DNA from: Xanthomarina gelatinilytica
Lineage (GTDB): Bacteria > Bacteroidota > Bacteroidia > Flavobacteriales > Flavobacteriaceae
DNA length: 64,000 bases
Reading direction: 5' to 3'
NCBI RefSeq assembly: GCF_000348685.1
Contig: NZ_ANLA01000019.1
Coordinates: 61,841-125,840 of the forward strand
Under the pieces are notes generated by a model. It made no database searches, was not told where the DNA came from, and saw only the letters and a program-made list of their open reading frames with translations. The translations under genes were made by a program, and so were the position numbers. Shown piece after piece: positions 54,997-64,000 of this stretch. The stretch's first letter is position 1. Every line of letters begins with the position of its first letter.

Positions 54997-57831
54997 CTAC
55001 AGGTTCAATTCTTTTTTAAGAAACTGCGCAGTATAGCTTTTTTTGTGTTTTATCACCTCCTCGGGAGTGCCTTCCACGATAACTTTGCCACCATTTTTAC
55101 CACCTTCGTAACCAATGTCTATAATGTGGTCTACCATTTTAATAACATCCAGATTGTGCTCAATAATCAAAACCGTATTGCCTTTGTTGGCCAATTTGTT
55201 CAACACGATCATAAGCACCCTAATGTCTTCAAAATGCAAACCAGTGGTAGGTTCATCCAGGATATAAAAGGTGTTACCAGTGTCTCGTTTGCTAAGTTCG
55301 GTTGCCAATTTAATACGTTGGGCTTCGCCTCCAGAAAGTGTTGTGCTTTGCTGTCCTAAGGTAATGTAGCCCAGGCCAACATCCTTAATGGTCTTTAATT
55401 TTTTATGGATTTTGGGTATGTGCTCAAAAAACGGAACCGCATCATTAATGGTCATGTCCAGCACATCACTAATGGATTTCCCTTTGTAGCGAATCTCTAA
55501 GGTTTCCCTATTAAAGCGTTTGCCTTGGCAGGTTTCGCACTCCACATATACATCTGGAAGGAAATTCATTTCTATAACCCGTAAACCACCACCTTGGCAG
55601 GTTTCGCAACGGCCACCTTTTACATTAAAACTAAAACGTCCCGGTTTATAACCACGTATCTTGGCTTCAGGAAGTTTGGCAAACAAACTGCGTATTTCAC
55701 TAAAAACACCTGTATAAGTTGCTGGATTGCTTCGTGGCGTTCTGCCTATGGGCGACTGGTTGATGTCTATAACCTTGTCTATATGTTCCAGTCCGGTAAT
55801 GCTCTTGTAAGGCATGGGTTTTTTTACCCCATTAAAATAATGGGCGTTCATAATAGGGTAGAGCGTTTCATTTATTAAGGTGGATTTCCCACTTCCCGAA
55901 ACCCCAGTTACCCCAATCATTTTACCCAAAGGAAACTTTACGGATATGTTTTTTAAATTATTTCCGGTACAGCCTCTTAACTCAATAAACTTTCCGTTCC
56001 CTTTTCTGCGTGTTTTAGGCACTTCAATTTCTTTGGTGCCATTTAAATAATCAGCTGTAAGGGTATGATGTGTTTTTAACTCTTCGGGTGTGCCAATGCT
56101 AATAATTTCGCCACCATATTTTCCAGCTTTTGGGCCAATGTCTATCACATAATCGGCATGCTCTATCATGTCTTTGTCGTGTTCCACCACAATTACCGAG
56201 TTGCCTATGTCCCTCAAGGCTATCAAGGATTTAATAAGTTTTTCGTTATCCCTTTGGTGCAGCCCTATGCTAGGTTCATCCAGGATATAAAGCACACCTA
56301 CCAATTGCGAGCCTATTTGGGTTGCCAATCGAATACGTTGAGCCTCACCACCTGAAAGCGATTTGGAACTTCGGTTTAGGGATAAATAATCCAGACCAAC
56401 ATCCAGTAAAAACTGCAATCGGGTTTTAATTTCCTTTAAAATCTCTTCGGCTATCTTTAATTGTTTTTCTGAAAGGTTTTGTTCCAAATGCTCAAACCAA
56501 GCAGCCAAATCCACAATATCCTTTTGGGCCAATTCGGCTATGTTTTGTCCGTTTATTTTAAAATATAAAGACTCCTGCCTTAAGCGTGAGCCCATACATT
56601 CGTTGCAAAGCACCTTGTCCATGTACTCTTTGGCCCAGCGTTTTAAGGAGGTGGTTTCAGCCTGGTTATACTGACTTTCAATAAAATTCGCCACGCCCTC
56701 AAAATCTATTTTATAATCGCGGGTTACCCCTAAGGTTTTGCTCTCTACCGAGAACTTTTCGTTGCCCCCATAGAGGATCATTTGTTTGGCCTCTTCAGGA
56801 ATGTCTTTGTATGGGTCGTTAAGAGAGAAATTAAAGCGTTGCGCAATGGTTTCAAACTGTTTAAAGATCCAAGAGTTTTTTTGTGGGCCATGAGGCGCCA
56901 AAGCTCCAGCAGCAATGGAGAGTTTTGGGTCTGGAACAATCTTGTTTTTATTTACTTCATACAAGGAGCCAATACCATTGCATTTTGGGCAAGCCCCTTT
57001 AGGCGAATTAAACGAAAAATTGTTGGGTTCCGGATTGGGGTAGGAAATCCCAGAGCTAGGACACATTAAGTTTCTACTAAAATAACGCAGCTCCTGAGTG
57101 TCCTGGTCCAAGACCATAAGCACATCCTCGCCGTGGTACATGGCCGTGTTAATGGTTTCGTTCAGGCGTTTATGGTTATCTGCCGTCTGGTCTATTTTTA
57201 AACGGTCTATTACAATTTCTATGTCGTGGGTTTTGTACCTGTCCAGCTTCATGCCTTTCACCAGGTCCAGAATCTCGCCATCGGCCCTCACTTTTACAAA
57301 ACCTTGTTTGGCAATTTGCTCAAAAAGCTCCCTGTAATGTCCTTTTCGCGAACGTACCACAGGTGCCAGGATGTTTATGCGTTTGCCTTTAAAACTTTCA
57401 ATGATGAGTTCTTTAATTTGCTCATCGGTATAGCTCACCATTTTTTCGCCTGTGTTGTAACTATAGGCATCACTGGCACGAGCAAAAAGCAGTCTTAAAA
57501 AATCGTATATCTCTGTTATGGTTCCCACTGTGGAGCGGGGCGACTTACTGGTGGTTTTTTGTTCAATAGCTATAACAGGAGAGAGGCCGTCTATCTTGTC
57601 CACATCAGGACGTTCCAGTCCACCCAAAAACTGTCTGGCATAGGCAGAAAAGGTTTCTATATACCTACGTTGGCCTTCGGCATAAATGGTATCGAAAGCC
57701 AAAGACGATTTGCCACTTCCAGACAAGCCGGTAATTACCACCAGTTTTTCCCTAGGAATGGTAACATCTATGTTTTTTAGGTTGTGAACGCGAGCGCCTT
57801 GAACCTCAATATGTTCTTCAAATGGACTCAT
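54997..57831 (-). CDS. uvrA: excinuclease ABC subunit A
   Basis: 944 residues from ATG 57831-57829 ([21 protein letters not shown]). Two ABC domains: Walker A GLSGSGKS near residue 36 and GVSGSGKS in the C-terminal half, LSGGEAQR signatures in both, and zinc-binding cysteines (CPKC region near 280; CETCQGGG ... CETCQG near 735). It locates bulky lesions and loads UvrB in nucleotide-excision repair. The length is normal. Good promoter upstream; uvrB and uvrC are not in the window. Confidence 0.98.
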   Translation of the reverse strand: MSPFEEHIEVQGARVHNLKNIDVTIPREKLVVITGLSGSGKSSLAFDTIYAEGQRRYIETFSAYARQFLGGLERPDVDKIDGLSPVIAIEQKTTSKSPRSTVGTITEIYDFLRLLFARASDAYSYNTGEKMVSYTDEQIKELIIESFKGKRINILAPVVRSRKGHYRELFEQIAKQGFVKVRADGEILDLVKGMKLDRYKTHDIEIVIDRLKIDQTADNHKRLNETINTAMYHGEDVLMVLDQDTQELRYFSRNLMCPSSGISYPNPEPNNFSFNSPKGACPKCNGIGSLYEVNKNKIVPDPKLSIAAGALAPHGPQKNSWIFKQFETIAQRFNFSLNDPYKDIPEEAKQMILYGGNEKFSVESKTLGVTRDYKIDFEGVANFIESQYNQAETTSLKRWAKEYMDKVLCNECMGSRLRQESLYFKINGQNIAELAQKDIVDLAAWFEHLEQNLSEKQLKIAEEILKEIKTRLQFLLDVGLDYLSLNRSSKSLSGGEAQRIRLATQIGSQLVGVLYILDEPSIGLHQRDNEKLIKSLIALRDIGNSVIVVEHDKDMIEHADYVIDIGPKAGKYGGEIISIGTPEELKTHHTLTADYLNGTKEIEVPKTRRKGNGKFIELRGCTGNNLKNISVKFPLGKMIGVTGVSGSGKSTLINETLYPIMNAHYFNGVKKPMPYKSITGLEHIDKVIDINQSPIGRTPRSNPATYTGVFSEIRSLFAKLPEAKIRGYKPGRFSFNVKGGRCETCQGGGLRVIEMNFLPDVYVECETCQGKRFNRETLEIRYKGKSISDVLDMTINDAVPFFEHIPKIHKKLKTIKDVGLGYITLGQQSTTLSGGEAQRIKLATELSKRDTGNTFYILDEPTTGLHFEDIRVLMIVLNKLANKGNTVLIIEHNLDVIKMVDHIIDIGYEGGKNGGKVIVEGTPEEVIKHKKSYTAQFLKKELNL

Positions 57832-57863
57832 AAAAAATAAAAGCTTCTGTTTTAATAAGAAGG

Positions 57864-57896
57864 CAAAAGTACCTGCTTGGCAAATAGGTTTGCAAA
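57864..57896 (-). promoter_or_regulatory. promoter of uvrA
   Basis: On the minus strand, TTTG (57896-57893), 21 bp, then TACTTTTG (57871-57864). A second -7-like TACCTTTG lies just upstream. No SOS box is visible. Confidence 0.65.
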
Positions 57897-58279
57897 GGTA
57901 CAGAATATGCAATGAAAAATAAAGGGAAGTTAAAGGTCAGTTAGACTTTATTAAATTTTGGTATCATTTTTTGTTTCAGCAACAAGTACATTTAAAAAAA
58001 ACACCAGACACATTTAAGATTAGGATACAAGAACAAAGAACACGACCGACGCTTGTTTCTATTTGTTTCATCCTTAAATAATTCCACAGCTTAAGTTAGA
58101 TGGTCTAACCTAAATGTTATGGCCTTTAAATCAACAGGATGTTGTTTTTTTACTACATTAGTGGCATGAACATGCTATTTGGATTTATCTAGACATTTTG
58201 TTAAGCAAGCTCTGGAATTACAAAACCTCTAAGCGTCTTATTTTTTTAGTTTTTTTTGAAGGAAATAAAACACCCTTAT
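57897..58279. other. intergenic region with one small palindrome
   Basis: About 380 bp between divergent genes. GTTAGA-TGG-TCTAAC (58095-58109) is a perfect inverted repeat, extended by TTA/TAA with one mismatch. It could be an operator for the hydrolase gene. Nothing else is recognised. Confidence 0.4.
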
Positions 58280-59437
58280 ATGAATATGAAACAGACTATG
58301 GCTTTCATGGCTTTTCTGCTAAGCATAAGCTTAAGTTATGGGCAGGAATTGGATACTTTAAAACTATATTCCCAAGCTTTTAACCAAGAGCGAACAGTAT
58401 ATGTTCACAAACCAAAATTTTACAAATACAAATCGGAGGCTGTTAAGCTGCCAGTTATTTATTTGCTTGACGGACAGCATGAATGGTTTGTGGACCCCTT
58501 GCTTTCAGACATACAATATCTACAATACACTAAAGAGATTCCACAAGCCATAGTAGTTGTAATCCCACTAAATCAAAGAAATATAGAGTGTGGCATCGTG
58601 GATTTACACACTGAACTGCCTTTGGATGCATTTATTACCAAGGAATTGGATCCCATATTACAAAAATACCATCCAAATGATTTTAAACTTATTATAGGTC
58701 ATTCCTTTTCAGCATCATTCGCTTTGTATTCTTATTACAGGCATCCAGAGTATTATGCTGGGGTTATAGCCAATACGCCCTTTGACGAAATGAACCTTCT
58801 TGTAAAAGGTTTTATTGAACAGGACCCTTCAGTTAGAAAAGGCATTTCAATAAGTATTGGTGGTATTGCCAACAGTAAAGATTATTATCACCGGAAAAAT
58901 TACGAACAATTAAAGAGGGATTATCCAGGCTTTTTCAACTCCATCCAAGTCTTTGAAGCCAATTATTCGGCCCATAATGCAGTGCCTATAGTTGCAACCC
59001 CCACATTATTAACAGCTGTTTTTGAAAGTTTCAGAAGCAGATATAATCACATCGCAAAGGTAGATGACAGTTATACCCTTACTTCCCAACCCCAAAGTTT
59101 GGCTCAAGAGCTGGAGCATTTGCAACAAGCTTCAACTATTGGCCTCTATGCTTATCCGCCTGAAATTGCAGATATCAATGGGATAGCCTCACGTTATTGG
59201 AACAATCAACTGGAAGCCTATGCTGTTGAAGTGTATAAATTAGGAGTAAGTTATTACCCCAAATATTACGAGTTTTATCTCTCCTTATACGAATTAACAT
59301 TCCCAACAAACAAAGAGGCATCTAAAGCCTATTTAGAGAAAGCAGAGTCTTTATTGCTTCGTGTAGAGGGCCATTGGGACGGAAAGAACGATTTGTTAGA
59401 TGCCATTCAGGTTGAAAAATCAAAAAATGGTTGGTAA
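58280..59437 (+). CDS. exported alpha/beta-hydrolase (esterase D-like)
   Basis: 385 residues from ATG 58280, with another possible Met two codons later; both give a signal peptide (MAFMAFLLSISLSYG). YLLDGQHEWFVDPLLSDIQYLQYTKEIPQAIVVVIPL and KLIIGHSFSASFALYSYYRHPEYYAGVIANTPF are the strands and nucleophile elbow (GHSFSA, Ser) of the esterase-D/Fes-like fold. The C-terminal region (about 280-385) is helical, possibly TPR-like (YEFYLSLYELTFPTNKEASKAYLEKAESLLL). Substrate unknown. Single gene. Confidence 0.85.
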   Translation: MNMKQTMAFMAFLLSISLSYGQELDTLKLYSQAFNQERTVYVHKPKFYKYKSEAVKLPVIYLLDGQHEWFVDPLLSDIQYLQYTKEIPQAIVVVIPLNQRNIECGIVDLHTELPLDAFITKELDPILQKYHPNDFKLIIGHSFSASFALYSYYRHPEYYAGVIANTPFDEMNLLVKGFIEQDPSVRKGISISIGGIANSKDYYHRKNYEQLKRDYPGFFNSIQVFEANYSAHNAVPIVATPTLLTAVFESFRSRYNHIAKVDDSYTLTSQPQSLAQELEHLQQASTIGLYAYPPEIADINGIASRYWNNQLEAYAVEVYKLGVSYYPKYYEFYLSLYELTFPTNKEASKAYLEKAESLLLRVEGHWDGKNDLLDAIQVEKSKNGW

Positions 59438-59747
59438 TTACCTATCAATTTCAATCCTGCAATAGAATTATAATAGCGATACATCATTGCTTTCTTGTTA
59501 TCTTTTGTTTTAAGCAAACCTCTGTTTTTTCCACACAGCGTTTTACTAAATAAGCTAAATAATTATAAAACCATGTGATAGGGATATTTTTTGGTTTTTT
59601 ATGGTCTTTGTTTACGATTAGTGCCAATAGTAAGATGTTTTAGTTTTGGAATTGTTTAACAAAGGCAACTAACCTAGGGAGTGCCTTATAAAAGAACAGA
59701 TTTTCTTTTGGTTGTTTTGTGAAAAAAAAAAATAGCTAGCTGCCATA
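59438..59747. other. intergenic region, nothing recognised
   Basis: 310 bp of AT-rich DNA between the hydrolase gene and array 1 of repeat copy B. I see no frame, RNA or clear terminator. A long A run (59722-59732) precedes the array. Confidence 0.4.
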
Positions 59748-59802
59748 CGGACTATGTACGGACCATCTAAGGACTATGTACGGAGTAACTATGGAGTATC
59801 TA
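59748..59802 (+). repeat. array 1: five 11-bp tandem units
   Basis: CGGACTATGTA, CGGACCATCTA, AGGACTATGTA, CGGAGTAACTA, TGGAGTATCTA: five units of exactly 11 bp with no indels, directly upstream of the conserved right module. The unit differs from that of array 3 and copy A. Confidence 0.85.
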
Positions 59803-59951
59803 CGGGTGAACCCCTAAGCAGGTCTTTATTTATAAGGGTTTAGAGCGGTTGCAAACAGGCATAACCTGTATTGACCTAATGAAGTGGATTTTGAAAGATT
59901 AAGTTACTTTTTTTTTCTTAATGTCCAAAAAAAAGTGGCCATTATTTAAGC
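59803..59951 (+). repeat. repeat copy B, right module
   Basis: Runs from GGGTGAACCCCTAAGCAGGTC through GTTTAGAGCGG and AACAGGCATAACCTGTATTG to GGCCATTATTTAAG. The same sequence, inverted, lies at 27698-27880. Both have an ACAGG/CCTGT hairpin and a T-run/A-run stem (here ACTTTTTTTT with AAAAAAAAGT). Confidence 0.8.
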
Positions 59952-60059
59952 TGTGTATAGAAAAATGACCTGTACTAAAATAGCTTTATAGGTTATTAGA
60001 TACATCCTGACCTTGTGATACAATACTACTATTTGAACCTAAATTGATTGTACAGGTTT

Positions 60060-60125
60060 CATACACTCTCCATACACTCTCCATACTTGAGCTATACTTA
60101 AGCCATATACCAGCCATACAGGACA
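60060..60125 (+). repeat. array 2: six 11-bp tandem units
   Basis: CATACACTCTC, CATACACTCTC, CATACTTGAGC, TATACTTAAGC, CATATACCAGC, CATACAGGACA. The period is exactly 11 and the unit sequence is different again from array 1 and array 3. It abuts the left module. Confidence 0.82.
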
Positions 60126-60231
60126 AGACTTTGCAGTGTTTTAATAACAAAATTGGCTTGTTTTCTGGAGAGGAAGGCTTACCATAAATTTTATTTATGG
60201 TAAAAAAAACAGTACCGAAGTAAGTTTATAC
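60126..60231 (+). repeat. repeat copy B, left module
   Basis: GTGTTTTAATAACAAAATTGG, then CTTACCATAAATTTTATTTA, an A run, and ending TTATAC. It matches the left module of copy A (27925-28030, minus strand). Confidence 0.78.
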
Positions 60232-60300
60232 ACCCGAACTAGACCCGAACTCACCCGAAGTAAACCCGAAGGAAACCCGAACTAGACCCGAAGGAGACCC
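60232..60300 (+). repeat. array 3: six 11-bp-type tandem units
   Basis: ACCCGAACTAG, ACCCGAACTC (one base short), ACCCGAAGTAA, ACCCGAAGGAA, ACCCGAACTAG, ACCCGAAGGAG, plus a partial ACCC. The same unit family as the array in copy A. No right module follows. Confidence 0.85.
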
Positions 60301-60638
60301 TATGGAAAATTAGGTTTGAGGTGCGTTTTTGTGTAAGTAATGTACTACATTTGATTTGTTTTTAAGATGTTTTGTTATTATTGGCATCTATTTACTGAAA
60401 TAGGTGTGGAGCGAAGAAACATTTTTAATGGGTTTTACGGAAAGCCTTAAGGTTGCCAGCAAAAGTTTGCATTTCTTTACAAAACAAACCCGCAAACAAA
60501 AGGGCAGGAACAATAAAACATACCTAGAGCCACGTATTGCAAAGCTGCTTAAAAATAGCTAGGTTTGAAACATAAAGCAAAGGATAAAAGCAATAAAACC
60601 TGTTGTTATCTGGAAATTATATCCGTTATATAATTATA
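60301..60638. other. intergenic region, one doubtful small frame
   Basis: About 340 bp between array 3 and the promoter of the BspA-type gene. The only frame of note is the 44-residue one listed separately; no RNA or repeat is recognised. Confidence 0.4.
60428..60562 (+). CDS. possible small basic protein of 44 residues
   Basis: ATG frame MGFTESLKVASKSLHFFTKQTR ... LEPRIAKLLKNS, strongly basic, in the non-coding region after array 3. No family recognised and no promoter; it may be chance. Confidence 0.25.
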   Translation: MGFTESLKVASKSLHFFTKQTRKQKGRNNKTYLEPRIAKLLKNS

Positions 60639-60672
60639 TTTGAGATGATATAATGAGTTGGGCATAAGTTTG
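60639..60672 (+). promoter_or_regulatory. promoter of the BspA-type surface gene
   Basis: TTTG (60639-60642), 22 bp, then TAAGTTTG (60665-60672); the start codon is 29 bp further on. Confidence 0.5.
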
Positions 60673-60701
60673 ACCTAGTAAAGACCGAATTCAAAAACAA
60701 T

Positions 60702-63398
60702 ATGATGAAAAAAACCTTATTTTTTATATTTTTTTTAATGACTATTAGTATTAGAGCGCAAGAACCCTTTATATTGACATGGGAAGCAACAATTGATAAT
60801 TCTGATTTTGTTTTAGTTGTATACTCTTATAGTCCAAATTATAATTTTACCATTGACTTCGGAGATGGAACAATTTTAAATAATCAAACTCAGTCTCTAC
60901 AACATTCATACTCTCAAACAGGCATATACAACATTAGTATTTCAGGCATATTTCCTGAATTAAATTTAAACGAATACACAAAAGAGAATGTATTAAGTGT
61001 GGAACAATGGGGAGATATTGTTTGGAATTCTACGGCAAGTATGTTTGGTAATTGCTCAAACTTAGTTATTAACGCTACAGATGCTCCTGATTTAAGTCAA
61101 GTAACCGATACTTCATTTATGTTTGATGGATGTGTAAATTTCAATCAAAATATTAATAATTGGGATGTTTCTAATGTCACTAATATGGGCGGAATGTTTA
61201 GGGGATGTACTAGTTTTAATCAGCCATTAGATAATTGGAATACTTCAAACGTTAATTATATGTATGAAATGTTTGCAAATGCATCAAATTTCAATCAATC
61301 CTTAGATAATTGGAATGTGTCTAATGCCACAGATATGTCATATATGTTTTCAGGTTGTTCTAATTATAATCAATCTTTAAATAGTTGGGATATCTCTAAT
61401 GTTTCTAATATAAATGAGATGTTTTTTGAGGCAACTTCGTTTAATCAACCTATTGGTAATTGGAATACATCTAGTTTAACAGAATTAGTCAGTGTTTTTC
61501 AAGGCGCAACATCCTTTAACCAACCCATCGATAGTTGGGATGTTTCTAATGTAACCAACATGACACGGTTATTTTATCAAGCTTCAAGTTACAATCAGTC
61601 TATAGATATTTGGGATGTTTCAAGCGTCACTAATATGAGTAGTATGTTTGCATATGCTTCAAATTATAATAAACCCTTAAATAGTTGGAATATATCCAAT
61701 GTAACAACTTTATGGAGCATGTTTTTTGGTGCATCTAGTTTTAATCAGCCATTAGATAATTGGAACACTTCAAATGTTAATTACATGTATGAAATGTTTA
61801 AAAATGCAACAAGTTTTGATCAAGATTTGTCATCTTGGGATTTTTCTAGCCTCAGTTATTCTTATGGTTGGGGTGATATGTTATCCTACTCAAATTTAAG
61901 TATTTATCATTATGATAAATTATTATTAAAATTAGCTTCAACAGATATAAACAATATAAGTCTTGGTGTGCATGGTCTTGAATATTGTAATTTTAATGCT
62001 CACAATTATTTGCAATACAACAAAGGCTGGTATTTTTCTGGAGATAGTGGTTCAGCTAATTGTAACACCATCGTCGGTTCTGTATATTACGATTTAAATA
62101 ATGATGGATGTAATATTTTAGATATTGAAGCAACAAATTTACTAGTTAAGGCCGAAGATTTAAATATGTTTGATGTTTCTAGTATTGTAATCAACGGTAA
62201 TTATGAGATACCTGTTCATACAGGAAATCAAACTGTTTATATTTCCAATTTACCCAATTATTTTACTGCAACACCTCAAAGTGAATCCGTTGATTTTTCG
62301 ACAATGTCCACAGAACAAGTTGATTTTTGTTTAACAGCAAATCAAATCGTAGAGGATTTAAATATTACTATTTTACCAATAAATCAGGCTAGACCAGGTT
62401 TTCAGTCTCATTATAAATTGGTAATAAAAAATATTGGTACAGAAATTATTAATGGTATTTCAGCTGAGTTTACTTTTGATAATACAAAACAATCATATGT
62501 GTCAGCTATTCCTAATGAAACAAGCACAACAACAAATAGTTTAAACTTTAGTTTAGGAACTATCCAACCATTTGAGAGCATTGAGATTGATATTACAATG
62601 CAAAATTTTACACCACCAATTGTAAATACAGACGATATTTTAAGCTTTACCGCAATAGTAACACCAAACCCAAATGATTTTACACCAAATGACAACTTAT
62701 ATGAATTAGACCAAATTGTTGTAAATGCCTTTGACCCTAATGACAAAAGAGTTCTGCAAGGCTTAACTATAACTCTTGATGAAACAGATGAATTTTTAGA
62801 TTATATTATCAGATTTCAAAATACTGGAAATGCAAATGCCACTTTTGTTAGAATTGAAGATGTATTAGATACAGAATTAGATTGGAATACTCTAACAATA
62901 ACAGATGCAAGCCATAGTCATGTTGTAAAAATTACCAATGGTAATGAAGTAGAGTTTTTGTTTGATAACATAAACTTACCATTTGAAGCTGCAGATGAAC
63001 CAAATAGTCATGGTTATATAGCTTATAAAATTAAACCAAAATCTACTGTTCAAATAGGAGATATAATGAGTGGTAATGCAAATATATATTTCGATTACAA
63101 TCCGCCAATTATAACAAATATAGTATTTACCGAAATAATGGAAGCGTTAAGTATAGATAATTTTTCTTTTGATAATAGACTAGCTATTTACCCAAATCCA
63201 ACGAATGATTATTTTAAAGTAGAAAAATCGAGTAATGTAAATATAGAATCGATAAGAATATACAATATTTCAGGAAAATTAGTCAAAGAGTTCACCGAAT
63301 CTGAAAGATATAATGTAAGTGATTTAAATTCTGGATTCTATTTTTTAAGAATAAAAACAGATAAATCTCAAACAATAAAGAAATTAGTAAAATCATAA
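60702..63398 (+). CDS. BspA/DUF285-type repeat surface protein with T9SS sorting domain
   Basis: 898 residues (ATG at 60702, with a second Met next to it). Signal peptide (FFIFFLMTISIRAQ), a PKD-like domain near 25-90 (FTIDFGDGT ... HSYSQTGIYNISISG), then about ten 25-residue DUF285 repeats (about 125-380) of the form NWDVSNVTNMxxMFxxxxxFNQPL. After that come a domain with VGSVYYDLNNDGCN, a DUF11-like beta domain (about 545-655), a segment FDPNDKRVLQG ... IRFQNTGNANATFVRIEDVLD ... GNANIYFDYNPPI typical of flavobacterial surface proteins, and a type A T9SS sorting tail (LAIYPNPTNDYFKVEKS ... KKLVKS). Probably an adhesin or binding protein on the cell surface. Confidence 0.93.
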   Translation: MMKKTLFFIFFLMTISIRAQEPFILTWEATIDNSDFVLVVYSYSPNYNFTIDFGDGTILNNQTQSLQHSYSQTGIYNISISGIFPELNLNEYTKENVLSVEQWGDIVWNSTASMFGNCSNLVINATDAPDLSQVTDTSFMFDGCVNFNQNINNWDVSNVTNMGGMFRGCTSFNQPLDNWNTSNVNYMYEMFANASNFNQSLDNWNVSNATDMSYMFSGCSNYNQSLNSWDISNVSNINEMFFEATSFNQPIGNWNTSSLTELVSVFQGATSFNQPIDSWDVSNVTNMTRLFYQASSYNQSIDIWDVSSVTNMSSMFAYASNYNKPLNSWNISNVTTLWSMFFGASSFNQPLDNWNTSNVNYMYEMFKNATSFDQDLSSWDFSSLSYSYGWGDMLSYSNLSIYHYDKLLLKLASTDINNISLGVHGLEYCNFNAHNYLQYNKGWYFSGDSGSANCNTIVGSVYYDLNNDGCNILDIEATNLLVKAEDLNMFDVSSIVINGNYEIPVHTGNQTVYISNLPNYFTATPQSESVDFSTMSTEQVDFCLTANQIVEDLNITILPINQARPGFQSHYKLVIKNIGTEIINGISAEFTFDNTKQSYVSAIPNETSTTTNSLNFSLGTIQPFESIEIDITMQNFTPPIVNTDDILSFTAIVTPNPNDFTPNDNLYELDQIVVNAFDPNDKRVLQGLTITLDETDEFLDYIIRFQNTGNANATFVRIEDVLDTELDWNTLTITDASHSHVVKITNGNEVEFLFDNINLPFEAADEPNSHGYIAYKIKPKSTVQIGDIMSGNANIYFDYNPPIITNIVFTEIMEALSIDNFSFDNRLAIYPNPTNDYFKVEKSSNVNIESIRIYNISGKLVKEFTESERYNVSDLNSGFYFLRIKTDKSQTIKKLVKS

Positions 63399-63400
63399 AA

Positions 63401-63540
63401 ACCTATACCCAACAATGCTAAGCGTAATGCGGGTTTTGGTGCTAAACTTAAAGTAAATGAACATTAACAAACATATCGCCAAACCGAAAGTGAAGTGCTT
63501 CTAATCCCGCTACTTTTTTATACTAACCGTTGTGTGTAAT
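63401..63540. repeat. long imperfect palindrome P3 (attC-like)
   Basis: Left arm CTATACCCAACAATGCTAAG ... AATGCGGGTTTTGG and right arm CTAATCCCGCTAC ... CCGTTGTGTGTAAT are partly complementary (GCGGG with CCCGC inside; CAACAATG with CGTTGTGTG outside). It starts 3 bp after the stop of the BspA-type gene. Confidence 0.6.
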
Positions 63541-63562
63541 TTAACCAAACCAATCTGCTGAA

Positions 63563-64000
63563 TTGAAAATACAATATTTACTACTTCTATTTATAATCTT
63601 TAGTTCTTGTAAAGATGATATTTCCAATGAAAAATACAGGAATGAAAACTATGTGTTTTACCAAGAAGATGGTAAAGCTGGAAAATGGCAAAAAATAAAT
63701 CCTGAATTGGAAATAAAACTTCCGAAATCACATTCGACCTATTTCTTTCCAAATGGAAACAGATACGCTGAATTAAAAGTTATTGATAGCTTTCCTAATC
63801 GTATTCTTAAATACTTTAATACACAAGATAAACTAATTAGAACTGTTGAATACAAATCAGATTCAATGATTAGTAGGGTTTTTGAAAATGGGAATTATAA
63901 AGGCTATCATTCAAATTTTGGATTACTACAATCGGAAGGTCTGATTGAAAATCACATTGTAGGCTTCCCCAAAAATAGGACAGTTATAAATTCTAATTTA
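63563..64000 (+). CDS. lipoprotein, 3' end cut by window edge
   Basis: 146 visible residues from TTG 63563 (LKIQYLLLLFIIFSSCKDD), a signal with lipid Cys16. The segments YFPNGNRYAELKV and FENGNYKGYH resemble MORN-type repeats, as in small flavobacterial lipoproteins. The frame runs open to the window edge. Function unknown. It follows palindrome P3 by about 20 bp. Confidence 0.75.
   Translation, partial: MKIQYLLLLFIIFSSCKDDISNEKYRNENYVFYQEDGKAGKWQKINPELEIKLPKSHSTYFFPNGNRYAELKVIDSFPNRILKYFNTQDKLIRTVEYKSDSMISRVFENGNYKGYHSNFGLLQSEGLIENHIVGFPKNRTVINSNL

Noticed and set aside
57897..58279. SOS box upstream of uvrA
   Set aside because: No LexA-type dyad is visible near the promoter; the GTTAGA/TCTAAC palindrome is over 190 bp away and nearer the other gene.
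60232..60300. CRISPR array
   Set aside because: The repeats are only 11 bp and abut each other with no spacers, and no cas gene is in the window.
59748..60300. Repeat protein gene made of the 11-bp arrays
   Set aside because: Eleven bases shift the frame at each unit and no long frame crosses the arrays on either strand.

Overview
The window is chromosomal DNA from a low-GC member of the Bacteroidota, most likely a marine-type Flavobacteriaceae. The evidence is: C-terminal type IX secretion (T9SS) sorting domains on three proteins, Bacteroidota promoters of the TTTG / TAnnTTTG type, almost no Shine-Dalgarno sequences, many SPII lipoproteins, a bacillithiol-linked YtxJ, a fused 2-oxoacid dehydrogenase E1, and frequent TTG starts. 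Everything was read by eye; no database was searched, so family calls rest on recognised motifs and overall resemblance.

Layout. 1-25 kb is a mostly housekeeping block: truncated deoC, an OmpW porin, clpB, ytxJ, a TonB-plug protein, pheT, a cold-shock protein, an ABC-F ATPase, transaldolase, SRP RNA, glutaminyl cyclase, glyA, fumarylacetoacetase and two TlpA-like lipoproteins. 25.3-28.4 kb is accessory: a frameshifted CPBP protease gene, a TetR/cupin divergent pair with paired operators, an IS3-family remnant and a non-coding repeat element (copy A). 28.4-58 kb is again core: recG, an M1 aminopeptidase followed by two tandem patatin-like lipases, a GltS-like FMN protein, a UvrD-type helicase, YciO/Sua5, OmpA, a glycosyltransferase, holA, a fused E1 dehydrogenase, a catalytically dead M1-like barrel protein, a LOG-family protein and uvrA. 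58-64 kb is accessory: an esterase-like hydrolase, a 1.26 kb non-coding region carrying repeat copy B, a giant BspA-type T9SS surface protein, and a truncated lipoprotein.

Most unusual content. (1) Four short arrays of degenerate tandem repeats, nearly all units exactly 11 bp, lie at 27.9 kb and 59.7-60.3 kb. They have different unit sequences but sit beside the same conserved flanking modules, and copies A and B face in opposite directions about 32 kb apart. The 11-bp period is not a multiple of three, so they are not coding; no described family that I know explains them. (2) Three long imperfect palindromes (25.3, 26.3 and 63.4 kb) each begin within a few bases of a stop codon, an arrangement like integron cassettes and their attC sites, though the canonical attC core boxes are not evident. 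(3) A compact TetR regulatory region has overlapping divergent promoters and two matching operators.

Gene cooperation. pheT, holA, recG, uvrA, the UvrD-type helicase, SRP RNA and clpB serve information processing and protein quality control. FahA, GlyA, the E1 fusion, transaldolase and DeoC serve central and amino-acid or nucleoside catabolism. The OmpW, OmpA, TonB-plug, T9SS cargo and lipoprotein genes build the envelope.
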